The translations under genes and the position numbers were made by a program. 64,000 nucleotides of DNA from CALOCY01 sp942491975 (lineage in GTDB: Bacteria; Bacteroidota; Bacteroidia; Bacteroidales; Prolixibacteraceae): contig CALOCY010000004.1 of NCBI GenBank assembly GCA_942491975.1, forward strand, positions 310,001 through 374,000, given 5' to 3'. This document shows, one piece after another, positions 34,451 to 43,634 of this stretch. The notes under the pieces were generated by a model. The model saw only the letters and a program-made list of their open reading frames with translations. It made no database searches and was not told the origin of the DNA. Positions within the stretch are counted from its first letter, which is position 1; each line of letters starts with the position of its first letter.

Positions 34451-35971
34451 TCACGATTTCTTCAATTGATTAAATGCAGGACCTATGGTGGCAATAATAT
34501 CCCGTGCAATGAGTGCCTCTTCCCCCGATTGATTTTTTGCCATATCGCCGGCAAGACCATGAAGGTAGACACCAACAAGTGTAGCGTCACAAGGGGAGTA
34601 TCCCTGCGATAATAGCGACAAGATTATTCCGGTAAGAACATCCCCGCTACCGGCTGTGGCCATGCCGGGATTGCCGGTGGTGTTGAAAAAACAATTGCCA
34701 TCGGGCAGTGCAATGGAGGTGTGTGCCCCCTTTAAAATAACGATGATGTTTTTATCCTGTGCCAGTTGGCGTTGGCGTTGCAAACGTTCGTATGCATTCT
34801 CACAATGGCCTGCCAAACGATCAAACTCTTTGGGGTGGGGGGTAAGAATCGTATTTGGAGGAAGTTTACTGAGCAGTGCAAGTTTTTTGCTTAACAGGTT
34901 AAGCCCGTCAGCATCAATTACGAGTGGGATTTTGCATTGGTGAAGTAATTCTTCAAGTGCTTTCAGTGAATTGGCTTTGGTGTCAAGTCCCGGGCCAATA
35001 CCCACAGCACTGTATTGTGCAAGGTCAGGAAACTCGGTGAAAATAATATCTGACCGGTCAATACTCACCATTGATTCGGGTACTGTATTTTGAATAATCT
35101 GGTATCCCATATGTGGCACATGGGTGGTAAGCAGGCCTGTCCCGGCACGTAAACAGGCATGTGCAGCCAATACTGCTGCGCCCATCTTCCCGTAGCTTCC
35201 GGCAATAAGCAACGCATGGCCATAGCTTCCTTTATGCGAAAATTTCGGTCTTTTTTTGAGTTTTTGAGCGATAAAATCTTTTTCAATAAAGCTGAATGGG
35301 GTATCTGTATCTTCAATTATTTTTGGGTGCAGGCCTATGGATAACACTATCCAGTTGCCGGCGAATTCTCCCGGTCCGGGAAGAAAAAAACTGAGTTTGG
35401 GAAACTGAAATGTAAGTGTCACATCTGCTTTTACGATGGTCTCCGGGGTATTCTGCGTATTGTCTTCGCCAAACAATCCGGAAGGGATATCAATGGCAAT
35501 AACGGTAGCACCCAAAGCATTAATATGGTGTGCAATAGTGGCAGGCAATCCTTCCAGCGGCCTTACAAGCCCCGATCCAAACATGCCATCCAGAATAACA
35601 TCGTTGTCCGAAAGGAGCGGCAAACTATCCCCTTGTTTGAGCCGGGATATTTTTACTTTGCCCTGTTCCTTTAATCGCTTCATGTTGATAGCCGGCGATC
35701 CTTTTAACGCTTTTCCCAAATCAAGCTGGTACAGCTCTATGTGATAGTTGTTTTCTGTCAACAGGCGGGCAATAGCCAATGCATCACCCCCATTATTCCC
35801 GGGGCCTGAGAAGCAGATAATGCGGTGTTGTGTAGAGATATTATCAATTATCCATCGGGCAATTGTTGAGGCTGCACGTTCCATCAGGTCAATATCGGTA
35901 ATGGGTTCGTGTTGAATCGTGTATTGATCGATTTCGGCAATCTGTTTGCAACTAAATATCTTCCTTTTCAT
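34451..35971 (-). CDS. nnr: Bifunctional NAD(P)H-hydrate epimerase / ADP-dependent dehydratase
   Basis: 506 aa two-domain enzyme (YjeF_N plus YjeF_C). The N-terminal epimerase has CFSGPGNNGGDALAIAR (G56-D63) and ILDGMFGSGLVRP with AIDIPSGLFG. The C-terminal ribokinase-like dehydratase has SHKGSYGHALLIAGSYGKMGAA, IDADGLNLL, LTPHPKEFDRL and ATAGSGDVLTGI (A440 on; D444 is the catalytic Asp). It repairs damaged NAD(P)HX to NAD(P)H in the cytoplasm. Confidence 0.95.
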   Translation of the reverse strand: MKRKIFSCKQIAEIDQYTIQHEPITDIDLMERAASTIARWIIDNISTQHRIICFSGPGNNGGDALAIARLLTENNYHIELYQLDLGKALKGSPAINMKRLKEQGKVKISRLKQGDSLPLLSDNDVILDGMFGSGLVRPLEGLPATIAHHINALGATVIAIDIPSGLFGEDNTQNTPETIVKADVTLTFQFPKLSFFLPGPGEFAGNWIVLSIGLHPKIIEDTDTPFSFIEKDFIAQKLKKRPKFSHKGSYGHALLIAGSYGKMGAAVLAAHACLRAGTGLLTTHVPHMGYQIIQNTVPESMVSIDRSDIIFTEFPDLAQYSAVGIGPGLDTKANSLKALEELLHQCKIPLVIDADGLNLLSKKLALLSKLPPNTILTPHPKEFDRLAGHCENAYERLQRQRQLAQDKNIIVILKGAHTSIALPDGNCFFNTTGNPGMATAGSGDVLTGIILSLLSQGYSPCDATLVGVYLHGLAGDMAKNQSGEEALIARDIIATIGPAFNQLKKS

Positions 35972-36124
35972 AATTTGACGTCTAAAAAACGAATAATCCT
36001 ACACCCTTTTTTAACGAAGATAATAAAACCCTGCCCAATGCCCAAGTGAAGAGATTGCGTACAATAGCCGTGATTCCAAATCTAATCGACTATTTTACAA
36101 CATAATCTTGTTTTAGAAATCAAC

Positions 36125-36154
36125 TTGTGAACAATAAAAAGATGGTTATATTTG
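36125..36154 (+). promoter_or_regulatory. Bacteroidota-type promoter for the POT transporter
   Basis: TTG at 36125-36127, 19 bp spacer, TATATTTG at 36147-36154, a close match to the Bacteroidota -33/-7 consensus, 38 bp upstream of the ATG. Confidence 0.6.
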
Positions 36155-36192
36155 TTGGATTAGCTAAAAATTACTAACTAAATCAATATTTT

Positions 36193-38007
36193 ATGTTAAA
36201 AGGACATCCTAAAGGGCTGTTAGTGGCCTTTTTCGCCAACATGGGCGAACGTTTTGGTTTTTATACCATGATGGCAATTTTGGTGCTTTTTTTACAGGCT
36301 CGTTTTGGGCTGACAGAAGAAGTTGCCGGAGATATTTATAGCTGGTTTTATTTCGGAATTTATGCCCTTGCACTAATTGGGGGGATTCTTGCTGATGCAA
36401 CGAAGAAATACAAAACGGTAATTTTTGTGGGTATTTTTATTATGCTGGCTGGTTATCTTTCACTGGCTGTTCCCGGAATGTCACAGACAATAACGATTAT
36501 AAGTTTATTCGTTATTGCATTTGGGAATGGGCTGTTTAAAGGAAACCTTCAGGCTGTTGTCGGGCAACTATACGATGATCCTAAGTATTCAAAATTACGT
36601 GATTCGGCATACATGATCTTTTATATGGGGATCAATGTAGGTGCATTTTTTGCCCCATTTGCAGCTACTGCCATGCGTAATTATTGGTTAAAGGTTAACG
36701 GATACCTGCATGACGGAAGCCTTCCTGCGCTTTGTCACCAATACAACAATGGAGAATTGACAGATACCACCCAGCTTGCAGAATTGGCCAGCAAATCTAC
36801 TGTAGATGGTTCTCCGGTTACTGATTTATCTGCATTTGCACAAGACTATATCGATGTATTCTCACAAGGATACAATTATGCATTTGGGATTGCTGCAGGA
36901 GCTATGGTTATTTCTTTACTGGTTTACGTTTTCTTCCAAAAACATTTACCGTCTAAAGATAAGCAGAGTGTTGATGTTGCTACATCTGAGAATAAATCGA
37001 AAGCAAACAACGAAGGTATAAAATTAAAGCCGCTAACTATTTTCGCATCATTTGGTGCGATGATTGTTATTGCTTTCCTTGTTAGTCTTGTATTAGACTT
37101 TAAAACCGGCCTGGCCATTGGACTGTTTATTGGTTTTGTTACCTGGATTATGATGACATCAACCAAAGAAGAACGTCCCAAAGTTTCGGCACTTATTTTG
37201 GTATTCTTTGTGGTAATCTTTTTCTGGATGTCGTTCCATCAAAACGGTTTGACACTTACATTCTTTGCCCGTGATTATATTGTAAAAGAAGTTGGCGCAT
37301 TTACCAACCTGTTCTTCTCGCTTGAATCAATTCTGGCTGTGATTGGTACCATTGTAGGGGCCGTTCTTTTAAGTGGCCGTAAAAAGAAAGCCAGTGTTCG
37401 ATTGATTGGTGCAGCCTTACTGCTTGTTGGCGGTGGGCTTTCGTATTATTTTATGAGCCAAAACGATGCGTCAAATGCGATTGCCCCTGAAATCTTCCAA
37501 TCATTCAATCCGTTATTTATTGTCTTCCTGACACCAGTGGTAATGGGAATATTCTCAATGTTGGATAAGATTGGGCGAGATCCTTCAACGCCTAAAAAGA
37601 TTGGTATAGGTATGGTTATTGCATCCATTGGTTTTGTGGTAGTACTTGTGGCTTCTATTGGCTTACTTTCTCCAAACGGATTGGATGGGCAAGCCGTGCC
37701 TGACAGCTCAAGAGTTTCTCCATACTGGCTTATAAACAGTTACCTGATATTAACTATTGCTGAATTGTTTTTGAGCCCAATGGGACTTTCATTTGTTTCA
37801 AAAGTGGCACCTCAACGCTTCCAGGGATTAATGCAAGGAGGATGGTTACTGGCAACAGCCGTTGGTAATAAATTATTGTCTGTGGGAAGTTACTTCTGGG
37901 GAAAACTGGACTTGTGGCAGTTATGGGCCATATTTATTGTATGTTGCTTAGTTTCTGCTGCTTTTATATTTGCCATTATGAAAAGATTAGAAAAGGCAAC
38001 CAAATAA
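36193..38007 (+). CDS. POT/PTR-family proton-coupled peptide transporter
   Basis: 604 aa, about 14 membrane segments. Begins HPKGLLVAFFANMGERFGFY, the conserved start of POT proteins. The canonical ExxER of TM1 reads N16-M-G-E19-R20, so the first Glu is Asn. FYMGINVGAFFAP and a large hydrophilic/periplasmic insertion (about 165-220) follow. The C-terminal half has FWMSFHQNGLTLTFFARD and LSPMGLSFVSKVAP. Members import di- and tripeptides. A strong terminator follows the stop. Confidence 0.9.
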   Translation: MLKGHPKGLLVAFFANMGERFGFYTMMAILVLFLQARFGLTEEVAGDIYSWFYFGIYALALIGGILADATKKYKTVIFVGIFIMLAGYLSLAVPGMSQTITIISLFVIAFGNGLFKGNLQAVVGQLYDDPKYSKLRDSAYMIFYMGINVGAFFAPFAATAMRNYWLKVNGYLHDGSLPALCHQYNNGELTDTTQLAELASKSTVDGSPVTDLSAFAQDYIDVFSQGYNYAFGIAAGAMVISLLVYVFFQKHLPSKDKQSVDVATSENKSKANNEGIKLKPLTIFASFGAMIVIAFLVSLVLDFKTGLAIGLFIGFVTWIMMTSTKEERPKVSALILVFFVVIFFWMSFHQNGLTLTFFARDYIVKEVGAFTNLFFSLESILAVIGTIVGAVLLSGRKKKASVRLIGAALLLVGGGLSYYFMSQNDASNAIAPEIFQSFNPLFIVFLTPVVMGIFSMLDKIGRDPSTPKKIGIGMVIASIGFVVVLVASIGLLSPNGLDGQAVPDSSRVSPYWLINSYLILTIAELFLSPMGLSFVSKVAPQRFQGLMQGGWLLATAVGNKLLSVGSYFWGKLDLWQLWAIFIVCCLVSAAFIFAIMKRLEKATK

Positions 38008-38030
38008 GATTAATGCCTTTAAAAGATATG

Positions 38031-38059
38031 AAAGAGCCGCAATTTGCGGCTCTTTTTTT
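38031..38059 (+). terminator. Terminator after the POT transporter
   Basis: AAAGAGCCGC-aattt-GCGGCTC followed by seven or more T. Confidence 0.9.
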
Positions 38060-38226
38060 GTGGGTTTAGCTCAAATATTGGGTTGGCGCTTTATTGACTA
38101 TGTTAATAAACAGTGTTGTATAACAAATAATTTAACCGGGTAAAAATTTTTTTAAAAAGCCTTTATAGTGTATTTTTTGTTAGTTAATTTTTCGATACTA
38201 ATTCTAACCTATAAATAGATAACAAC

Positions 38227-39528
38227 ATGGCTTTTACAAAAGAAGATGCGCTCAATTACCATTCAAACGGTCGACATGGTAAAATTGAGGTAGTCCCGAC
38301 AAAACCGTTTAACAACCAGTTAGACCTCTCTCTGGCTTATTCGCCGGGTGTGGCAGAACCCTGCCTGGAGATCGAAAAAAATCCGGATGACATTTATAAA
38401 TATACAGCGAAAGGAAACCTTGTTGCTGTTATCTCAAACGGGACAGCTGTACTTGGCCTGGGAGATATTGGTGCAGGGGCAGGGAAACCGGTAATGGAAG
38501 GTAAGGGATTGTTGTTTAAAGTATTTGCCGATATTGATGTTTTTGACATAGAGATTGACACAAGAGATACTGAAAAACTTATTGAAACCATAAAACTGCT
38601 GGAACCTACTTTCGGAGGAATCAATTTGGAGGATATTAAAGCTCCCGAGTGTTTTGAAATAGAAGATCGCTTGAAAGCAGAGATGAACATTCCGGTATTC
38701 CATGATGACCAGCACGGCACAGCCATCATATCGGCAGCAGGTTTACTGAATGCACTGGAGTTGAATGGTAAAAAAATCGAAGATATTAAGGTTGCGGTGA
38801 ACGGAGCGGGGGCATCGGCTGTTTCTTGTGCCAGGTTGTATATTTCGTTAGGGGTAAAGCCTGAAAACGTGATTATGGTCGATAGCAAAGGGGTGATCAG
38901 CACAAAGCGGACGGATTTAAACCCGATTAAACAGCAATTTGCGATAGCTACAGATAAAACAACACTGGCCGAAGCTGTTGACGGGGCGGATGTATTTTTA
39001 GGGCTCTCGGTAGCCGGATGTTTAAAGAAAGAGATGTTGGCTACCATGGCGAAAGACCCTATTGTTTTTGCAATGGCCAATCCCAATCCTGAAATTTCGT
39101 ATGAAGATGCCATGGCCACAAGAGATGATTTGATTTTTGCCACCGGAAGGTCAGACTACCCCAACCAGGTGAATAATGTATTGGGATTCCCGTTTATTTT
39201 CAGGGGCGCACTGGATGTATTTGCCAAAGAGATTAATGAAGAGATGAAACTTGCGGCAGCGTATTCTCTTGCCGAATTAACCAAAGAACCTGTTCCTGAC
39301 TATGTGAAAGAAGCGTATGGTGTTAAAGAGTTATCATTTGGCCGGGAATACATTATACCTAAACCACTTGATCTGCGCGTGATCGAATATGAAGCAATTG
39401 CTGTGGCTAAAGCTGCTATTGAAAGCGGTGTTGCACGTAAACAAATTCACGATTGGGATGCCTACCGGGAGGAGTTAAGGAAAAGGGTGCGCCGGGTACA
39501 CGAAAATTACAAGAAGATGGAGGAATAG
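38227..39528 (+). CDS. maeB: NAD(P)-dependent malic enzyme, single-domain form
   Basis: 433 aa. Malic-enzyme N-terminal domain with AYSPGVAEPCLEI, NGTAVLGLGDIGAGAGKPVMEGK and the metal site ECFEIEDRL/FHDDQHGTAI. The NAD(P)-binding domain has VNGAGASAVSCARL and VFAMANPNPEI. It converts malate to pyruvate plus CO2. Most Bacteroidota homologues I know (MaeB) are ~760 aa with a C-terminal phosphotransacetylase-like domain; here the protein ends after the malic-enzyme domain, with a genuine stop and terminator. This short form exists elsewhere, so truncation is not certain. Confidence 0.93.
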   Translation: MAFTKEDALNYHSNGRHGKIEVVPTKPFNNQLDLSLAYSPGVAEPCLEIEKNPDDIYKYTAKGNLVAVISNGTAVLGLGDIGAGAGKPVMEGKGLLFKVFADIDVFDIEIDTRDTEKLIETIKLLEPTFGGINLEDIKAPECFEIEDRLKAEMNIPVFHDDQHGTAIISAAGLLNALELNGKKIEDIKVAVNGAGASAVSCARLYISLGVKPENVIMVDSKGVISTKRTDLNPIKQQFAIATDKTTLAEAVDGADVFLGLSVAGCLKKEMLATMAKDPIVFAMANPNPEISYEDAMATRDDLIFATGRSDYPNQVNNVLGFPFIFRGALDVFAKEINEEMKLAAAYSLAELTKEPVPDYVKEAYGVKELSFGREYIIPKPLDLRVIEYEAIAVAKAAIESGVARKQIHDWDAYREELRKRVRRVHENYKKMEE

Positions 39529-39556
39529 GGATTAGTTCTTTAAAGAGATGATTTAT

Positions 39557-39583
39557 AAAGAGCCGTTTTTTACGGCTCTTTTT
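39557..39583 (+). terminator. Terminator after the malic enzyme gene
   Basis: AAAGAGCCGT-ttttt-ACGGCTC followed by T5. Confidence 0.85.
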
Positions 39584-39716
39584 GGATATTGTTGTATTGA
39601 CGAGAGGGAGTAATGTTTCTATACTACTCTATTGGGGGAAATAAATTATGGAATTGATGTAATGAAATCTGACATGTGCCGTCTTGATATTGAAAGCAGA
39701 CTGAAAAAAAGAATAA

Positions 39717-40259
39717 ATGACCATAAATGATTTTAAAGTAAAAGTTTTACCTGTAAGCAACAAGTTACTTCATTTTGCAATTTGGATACTTAAAAATGAA
39801 GATAAAGCAAAGGATGTGATTCAGGATGTTTTTTTAAAACTTTGGCAAAAAAGAGGGGAACTTGAAAAAGTTCAGAATATTGAGGCTTTTGCAATGCGCA
39901 TGGTACGTAATCAATGCTTTGATATGGTCAAGTTAAATCGTTCTATTTCTATTGATGATGAGAATGTTGGTTTTTTGAATGAAAAAAGGATAGACCTGAA
40001 TGAAAATATGGATCTTTCGGAATCTGCAAAATTGGTTCGGAAAGCAATCAGAAAACTACCCGAATTACAATGTAAAGTGATGTGGCTGAGAGATATTGAG
40101 CAATATGAGTATGAGGAGATCACAAAAATGACCAACTTAACAATAAATGCTGTTCGGGTAAATATATCAAGAGCACGGAAGAAGGTGAGGGATGAATTGT
40201 TAAAATATCAGAATTATGGAATTGAAAGAAGTGAAAAGATTGTTGGAGAAGTTCTTTGA
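39717..40259 (+). CDS. ECF-type RNA polymerase sigma factor
   Basis: 180 aa. Region 2 has NEDKAKDVIQDVFLKLWQKR and AFAMRMVRNQCFDMVK; region 4 has RKLPELQCKVMWLRDIEQYEY then TNLTINAVRVNISRARKKVRDEL. This is a group 4 (ECF) sigma factor. It overlaps the next gene by 44 bp, and that gene encodes a single-span protein of anti-sigma layout, so the three genes 39717-41273 look like one autoregulated unit. The target promoters are unknown. The local sequence is AT-rich. Confidence 0.9.
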   Translation: MTINDFKVKVLPVSNKLLHFAIWILKNEDKAKDVIQDVFLKLWQKRGELEKVQNIEAFAMRMVRNQCFDMVKLNRSISIDDENVGFLNEKRIDLNENMDLSESAKLVRKAIRKLPELQCKVMWLRDIEQYEYEEITKMTNLTINAVRVNISRARKKVRDELLKYQNYGIERSEKIVGEVL

Positions 40260-40764
40260 TGGTCAAACAACCGTTGAAGAAGAAAATAAACTGGCAGGTT
40301 ATTTTGCTGATGGGGATGTGCCTGAAGAATTGACTGTTTATGCTCAGTTCTTTTCTGCAAAAGAGGAGCTTCTTAAATCTCAGGATTCGGAATTTAAGGA
40401 GGAGGTGATGGCTTATGTCATTGAAAAATACCACCGAAAAAAGAGTCAGCCCCGTTGGTTATTACGGACAGTTTCTGCAGTCGCTGCATCTGTTATTATT
40501 GCGTTTGTGCTTGTGAACTATAACGCGAACAACAAATATGAATGGGAAGACACATATGATGATCCGGAAATAGCATATGCTGAAGCGACCAAGACAATGA
40601 GATACATTGCCGGCAAGTATCAAAAAGGATTGGCAACGCTTGAACCCATTAGTAAAATCAGAGAATCCTTGAGTTCGATGGAAACAGCATCAAGATTGGT
40701 GAGCAAGGGATTTGAAGAAATGGATAAAGTGAAAAAGGTAAATAGAAAACTAAAAAAAGAATAA
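40216..40764 (+). CDS. Single-span membrane protein, putative anti-sigma factor
   Basis: 182 aa, no family recognised. The cytoplasmic N-terminus (1-~85) contains EVKRLLEKFFDGQTTVEEENKLAGYF, similar to the start of many Bacteroidota anti-sigma-like proteins. One transmembrane helix is at about 92-110 (TVSAVAASVIIAFVLVNY), followed by a periplasmic tail rich in charged residues with IRESLSSMETASRLVSKGFEEM. Its start lies inside the sigma-factor gene and its stop is 2 bp before the DUF4252 gene. Function as anti-sigma is inferred from position and topology. Confidence 0.7.
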   Translation: MELKEVKRLLEKFFDGQTTVEEENKLAGYFADGDVPEELTVYAQFFSAKEELLKSQDSEFKEEVMAYVIEKYHRKKSQPRWLLRTVSAVAASVIIAFVLVNYNANNKYEWEDTYDDPEIAYAEATKTMRYIAGKYQKGLATLEPISKIRESLSSMETASRLVSKGFEEMDKVKKVNRKLKKE

Positions 40765-40766
40765 TT

Positions 40767-41273
40767 ATGAAACGAATAGTATTGATTTTTATGATGTTGA
40801 TCCCATTGATAGGGATGGCACAAAAAAGTCCTGTGGATGATTTTTTTAAAAAGTATGTCAACAAAGAAGGTTTTACGACGGTGAATATGAGTGGGACACT
40901 GTTTGCCCATGCCAGCGGCACATACAATATACATAATGATAATGCGAAAGGTGACCTGTTGGAAGGTGTTTCAAATATGAGGATTATAACTGTTGAAGAT
41001 GATGACTTAAAGGGCTTTGATTTTTATAAAGCACTGGGTGGAGCTGATTTTTTTGAGAAGAATGGTTATGAAATTTTAATGGAAGTGGTAGAAGATGTTG
41101 AGACTGTTCGCTTTTATGGATGTAAAGGTAAACATGGAAAACTCTCGGAATTGCTTTTTATTGTCAGCGGGAATGGAAATTCGTTGATCAGTGTTCGTGG
41201 TGAAATTGACCTCCAAAACCTTAATGACATTGCAAAAGCACTTGATGTGAGGATGGATGCTGAAAAGAAGTAA
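40767..41273 (+). CDS. DUF4252 domain exported protein
   Basis: 168 aa with signal peptide 1-19 (IVLIFMMLIPLIGMAQ). The segment VDDFFKKYVNKEGFTTVNMSG and the ending EIDLQNLNDIAKALDVRMD match DUF4252, a small periplasmic or outer-membrane family of Bacteroidota with no known function. It is the third gene of the sigma-factor operon; DUF4252 genes are commonly found in this setting by my recollection. A bidirectional terminator follows. Confidence 0.8.
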   Translation: MKRIVLIFMMLIPLIGMAQKSPVDDFFKKYVNKEGFTTVNMSGTLFAHASGTYNIHNDNAKGDLLEGVSNMRIITVEDDDLKGFDFYKALGGADFFEKNGYEILMEVVEDVETVRFYGCKGKHGKLSELLFIVSGNGNSLISVRGEIDLQNLNDIAKALDVRMDAEKK

Positions 41274-41312
41274 GATAATGTAAGATGAACTGTTTGTCAG
41301 TTCTATAGAATC

Positions 41313-41342
41313 AACAAGAGCCGTGTTTTGCGGCTCTTGTTT
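41313..41342. terminator. Bidirectional terminator
   Basis: AACAAGAGCCG-tgttttg-CGGCTCTTGTT between the convergent sigma-factor operon and the T9SS cargo gene. Confidence 0.8.
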
Positions 41343-41343
41343 G

Positions 41344-42846
41344 TTACTGAATAATCAGTTTTGAAGTGTACATCGTATCACGGTTATCCAGCCTGATTAT
41401 ATAAGTCCCTTTGGGGATACCGGTGCAATCAATAATGTTGGAGTGGTTATCGGGAGTTATTATCCATTTTTTTAATAACCTGCCTGTTGTGTCGAACAAT
41501 GAAGCCGTTATCGGGCCGGTTTCAAAAGTGTTGTTCAGGTCTATTGTAATGGTATTATCTGTTGGGTTAGTATAAAGGATAATCTCTGTTTTATGTGGTA
41601 TTTCATGAGGTATGCCAACAGGAAAACGAAATAGTGATGCATGCAGGTGGACTGGAATTTTAACAATATCATCTGAATGGTCATCGTTCATGATGAAGAG
41701 GGCAATGTATTGATCATTCCATTGGTCGTTTCTGTTTATGTCTTCAACAAATGTTGACCATATTCCTGTTGATACCCATTCAATACCGGTAAGCTCGGGA
41801 AGGCCTGTTAATTGCTCTGAAGTACTGTTAATCTCTCCTCCGTGGTTAATGCTGATGTGTGTTAAATCGTTGGTTCCCGAAGGGAAAAAGATGTGGTAGG
41901 CTTGTGAGCCTTCATCCCATTTGGCGGCCATTTTTGATTCGCGCACAATACCCCCGTCTACCGTTGTTGAATCAGTCATATTCCCCAACGTATCTATCAG
42001 ACATACCTGTGAGCGGTCTGTAATTGCTTCATAAGCCCCGTCCCGTGCAATAATGATAAATCGGGAAATTTGTTCCAGCCATTCTGCCTGATAGTAGTAC
42101 TGCTGTGTGCTGATTAAATAGTCTTGCGGGGCCTGGGTTGGTTTGATCGTGTCATTATCATCGCACAACACACATCCGTGGGCGGCATACCCGTCGTTTC
42201 CCCAAATAACTAAGGTTCGTGTATTGCTGTTGTTGCTAACAGTTACCGGCCACCAGTGGTCTTCATTGGCCGGGGAAAAAGAGAGGGACTGCAACTCGTC
42301 ACCACTGGTATCGTCAATAACTTTTGCTTTAATCATTGCGGCGGTTGCAGGGGGGGCTTCGTCGGCATAAAGTACCACATACTTATTATTCAAATGGGCA
42401 GTAGCGGCTGAATGTTGTGATTCGTATCCCCCGGCAATAATCCAGTTAGACCTGAGCACCGTTCCGTCAACAAGGTGTAACTGCCCCCTGACATTAGGGC
42501 CGTCTGCATCCATGCCATCTTCCCAAACACTTAAAATCTGATTGTTTTGGTGATTGATGGTTGCATTAACAGGTTCCTGGGCTTCATATTCCTGTATATA
42601 TAGATTGTCAGGGCGAAGGGTGGTTAAATCTCCGTTGGCATCAAAAAAGATGGTTGCATTATAAATGTCATGGTCAAATATAACATCGTATGAACTCGAC
42701 CAGGTAAGGTAGTATTTCACTGAATCATTTTCTGTATAGGGAATAATACAGGTTCCATGATGCCGTCCTCTGGGATCGGGTTCTTCCTGTGCGGTTGATG
42801 AGGATATGCTGAGGATTACGGCAAACAAAACAATCAGTTTTTTCAT
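41344..42846 (-). CDS. T9SS type A sorting-domain secreted protein
   Basis: 500 aa from the ATG at 42846, chosen because a clear signal peptide (KKLIVLFAVILSISSSTAQ) begins there; the in-frame ATG at 42918 adds 24 residues before it. The body (about 30-400) repeats segments such as ATAHLNNKYVVLYADEAPP and TRTLVIWGNDGY that suggest a beta-propeller. The C-terminal ~80 residues (ILYTNPTDNTITIDLN through GIPKGTYIIRL and SKLIIQ) are a type A T9SS sorting domain. It should be exported through the PorU/PorV system of this window and anchored or released at the surface. Its activity is unknown. Confidence 0.88.
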   Translation of the reverse strand: MKKLIVLFAVILSISSSTAQEEPDPRGRHHGTCIIPYTENDSVKYYLTWSSSYDVIFDHDIYNATIFFDANGDLTTLRPDNLYIQEYEAQEPVNATINHQNNQILSVWEDGMDADGPNVRGQLHLVDGTVLRSNWIIAGGYESQHSAATAHLNNKYVVLYADEAPPATAAMIKAKVIDDTSGDELQSLSFSPANEDHWWPVTVSNNSNTRTLVIWGNDGYAAHGCVLCDDNDTIKPTQAPQDYLISTQQYYYQAEWLEQISRFIIIARDGAYEAITDRSQVCLIDTLGNMTDSTTVDGGIVRESKMAAKWDEGSQAYHIFFPSGTNDLTHISINHGGEINSTSEQLTGLPELTGIEWVSTGIWSTFVEDINRNDQWNDQYIALFIMNDDHSDDIVKIPVHLHASLFRFPVGIPHEIPHKTEIILYTNPTDNTITIDLNNTFETGPITASLFDTTGRLLKKWIITPDNHSNIIDCTGIPKGTYIIRLDNRDTMYTSKLIIQ

Positions 42847-42991
42847 GGTTGCAGTGTTTAAGATGGGTGTCGAAAACAGTTGTGTTGAATCAGTTAACAC
42901 GAATGGTCCAATATTCATTCGTACACTTTATTTACGTGTTAGTTGTCATAAAGTTAACAAATAGTCGAAAAATTATGTAAATGAATAAGGG

Positions 42992-43575
42992 TTAGCTTGC
43001 ATACGTATGCACACTATTTTGTGCAGCAGGAAGGTAATTGATACCAAACCAGCAGATCAACAATATAATAAATGCTACAGCCATTATCCAAAGCGGTTGT
43101 TTAATGTTTTGGGGTTTGTAAATACGATAATGCATGTAAACAAGAAATCCCATCCATGTTATAAAAGCCCATGTCTCTTTGAAGTGAACCCAAAACATTG
43201 GAGGGGTAGTAATGATTTTTATACCTGACGGCATTGTTGAAAAATAGATCAACCGTAAAAGAGAAATCTTTGATGCGAAATGGGCGGTTGTTCGTATGAA
43301 TAAGGTAAGGGGTATTTATTATTGTCCCGGTATGATAATTGATTAGCAATAGTTTGGGATGGTATTCTTCGATGTCAAAATCGATCAATTTAATGGCCAG
43401 GTTTAATTCAACGGTATCCCCTTGTTCATTTATAACCCGCCATTCCGGTTGACCTCCTTCAGCACATTCATGTGAAATTTTTTCAGGTCACTGCTTCCCA
43501 TGCCTGCTGCTGCTATCGTTAACCAAAGCCCGAAATGATTTAAAAAGAACCCGATATTGTTTCTGGTTTGTTATA
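42992..43575 (-). pseudogene. Remnant of a ResB/CcsA cytochrome c biogenesis gene
   Basis: Read on the minus strand, three pieces in different frames resemble one ResB-CcsA (NrfI-like) fusion protein. 43575-43460 gives GFFLNHFGLWLTIAAAG then GSSDLKKFHMNV. After a one-base frame change, GGQPEWRVINEQGDTVEL continues into LIDFDIEEYHPKLLLI. The last piece, about 43210-42992, has the CcsA-specific KETWAFITW, then LVYMHYRI and INYLPAAQNSVHTY, which is the normal CcsA end. The intact family is far longer, so the middle several hundred codons are gone. Confidence 0.75.
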
Positions 43576-43634
43576 CCAATTTGAAAAATTATTTTCCGTA
43601 TATTTAAGTGTCAAACAGTTATAGTTTTAGAAAA

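Noticed and set aside
38394..39143. 249-aa antisense ORF inside maeB
   Set aside because: Low-complexity shadow of a conserved coding sequence on the opposite strand.
42899..42922. ACGAATG-N10-CATTCGT as an operator for the T9SS cargo gene
   Set aside because: A 7-bp inverted repeat in AT-rich DNA is expected by chance and there is no supporting regulator.
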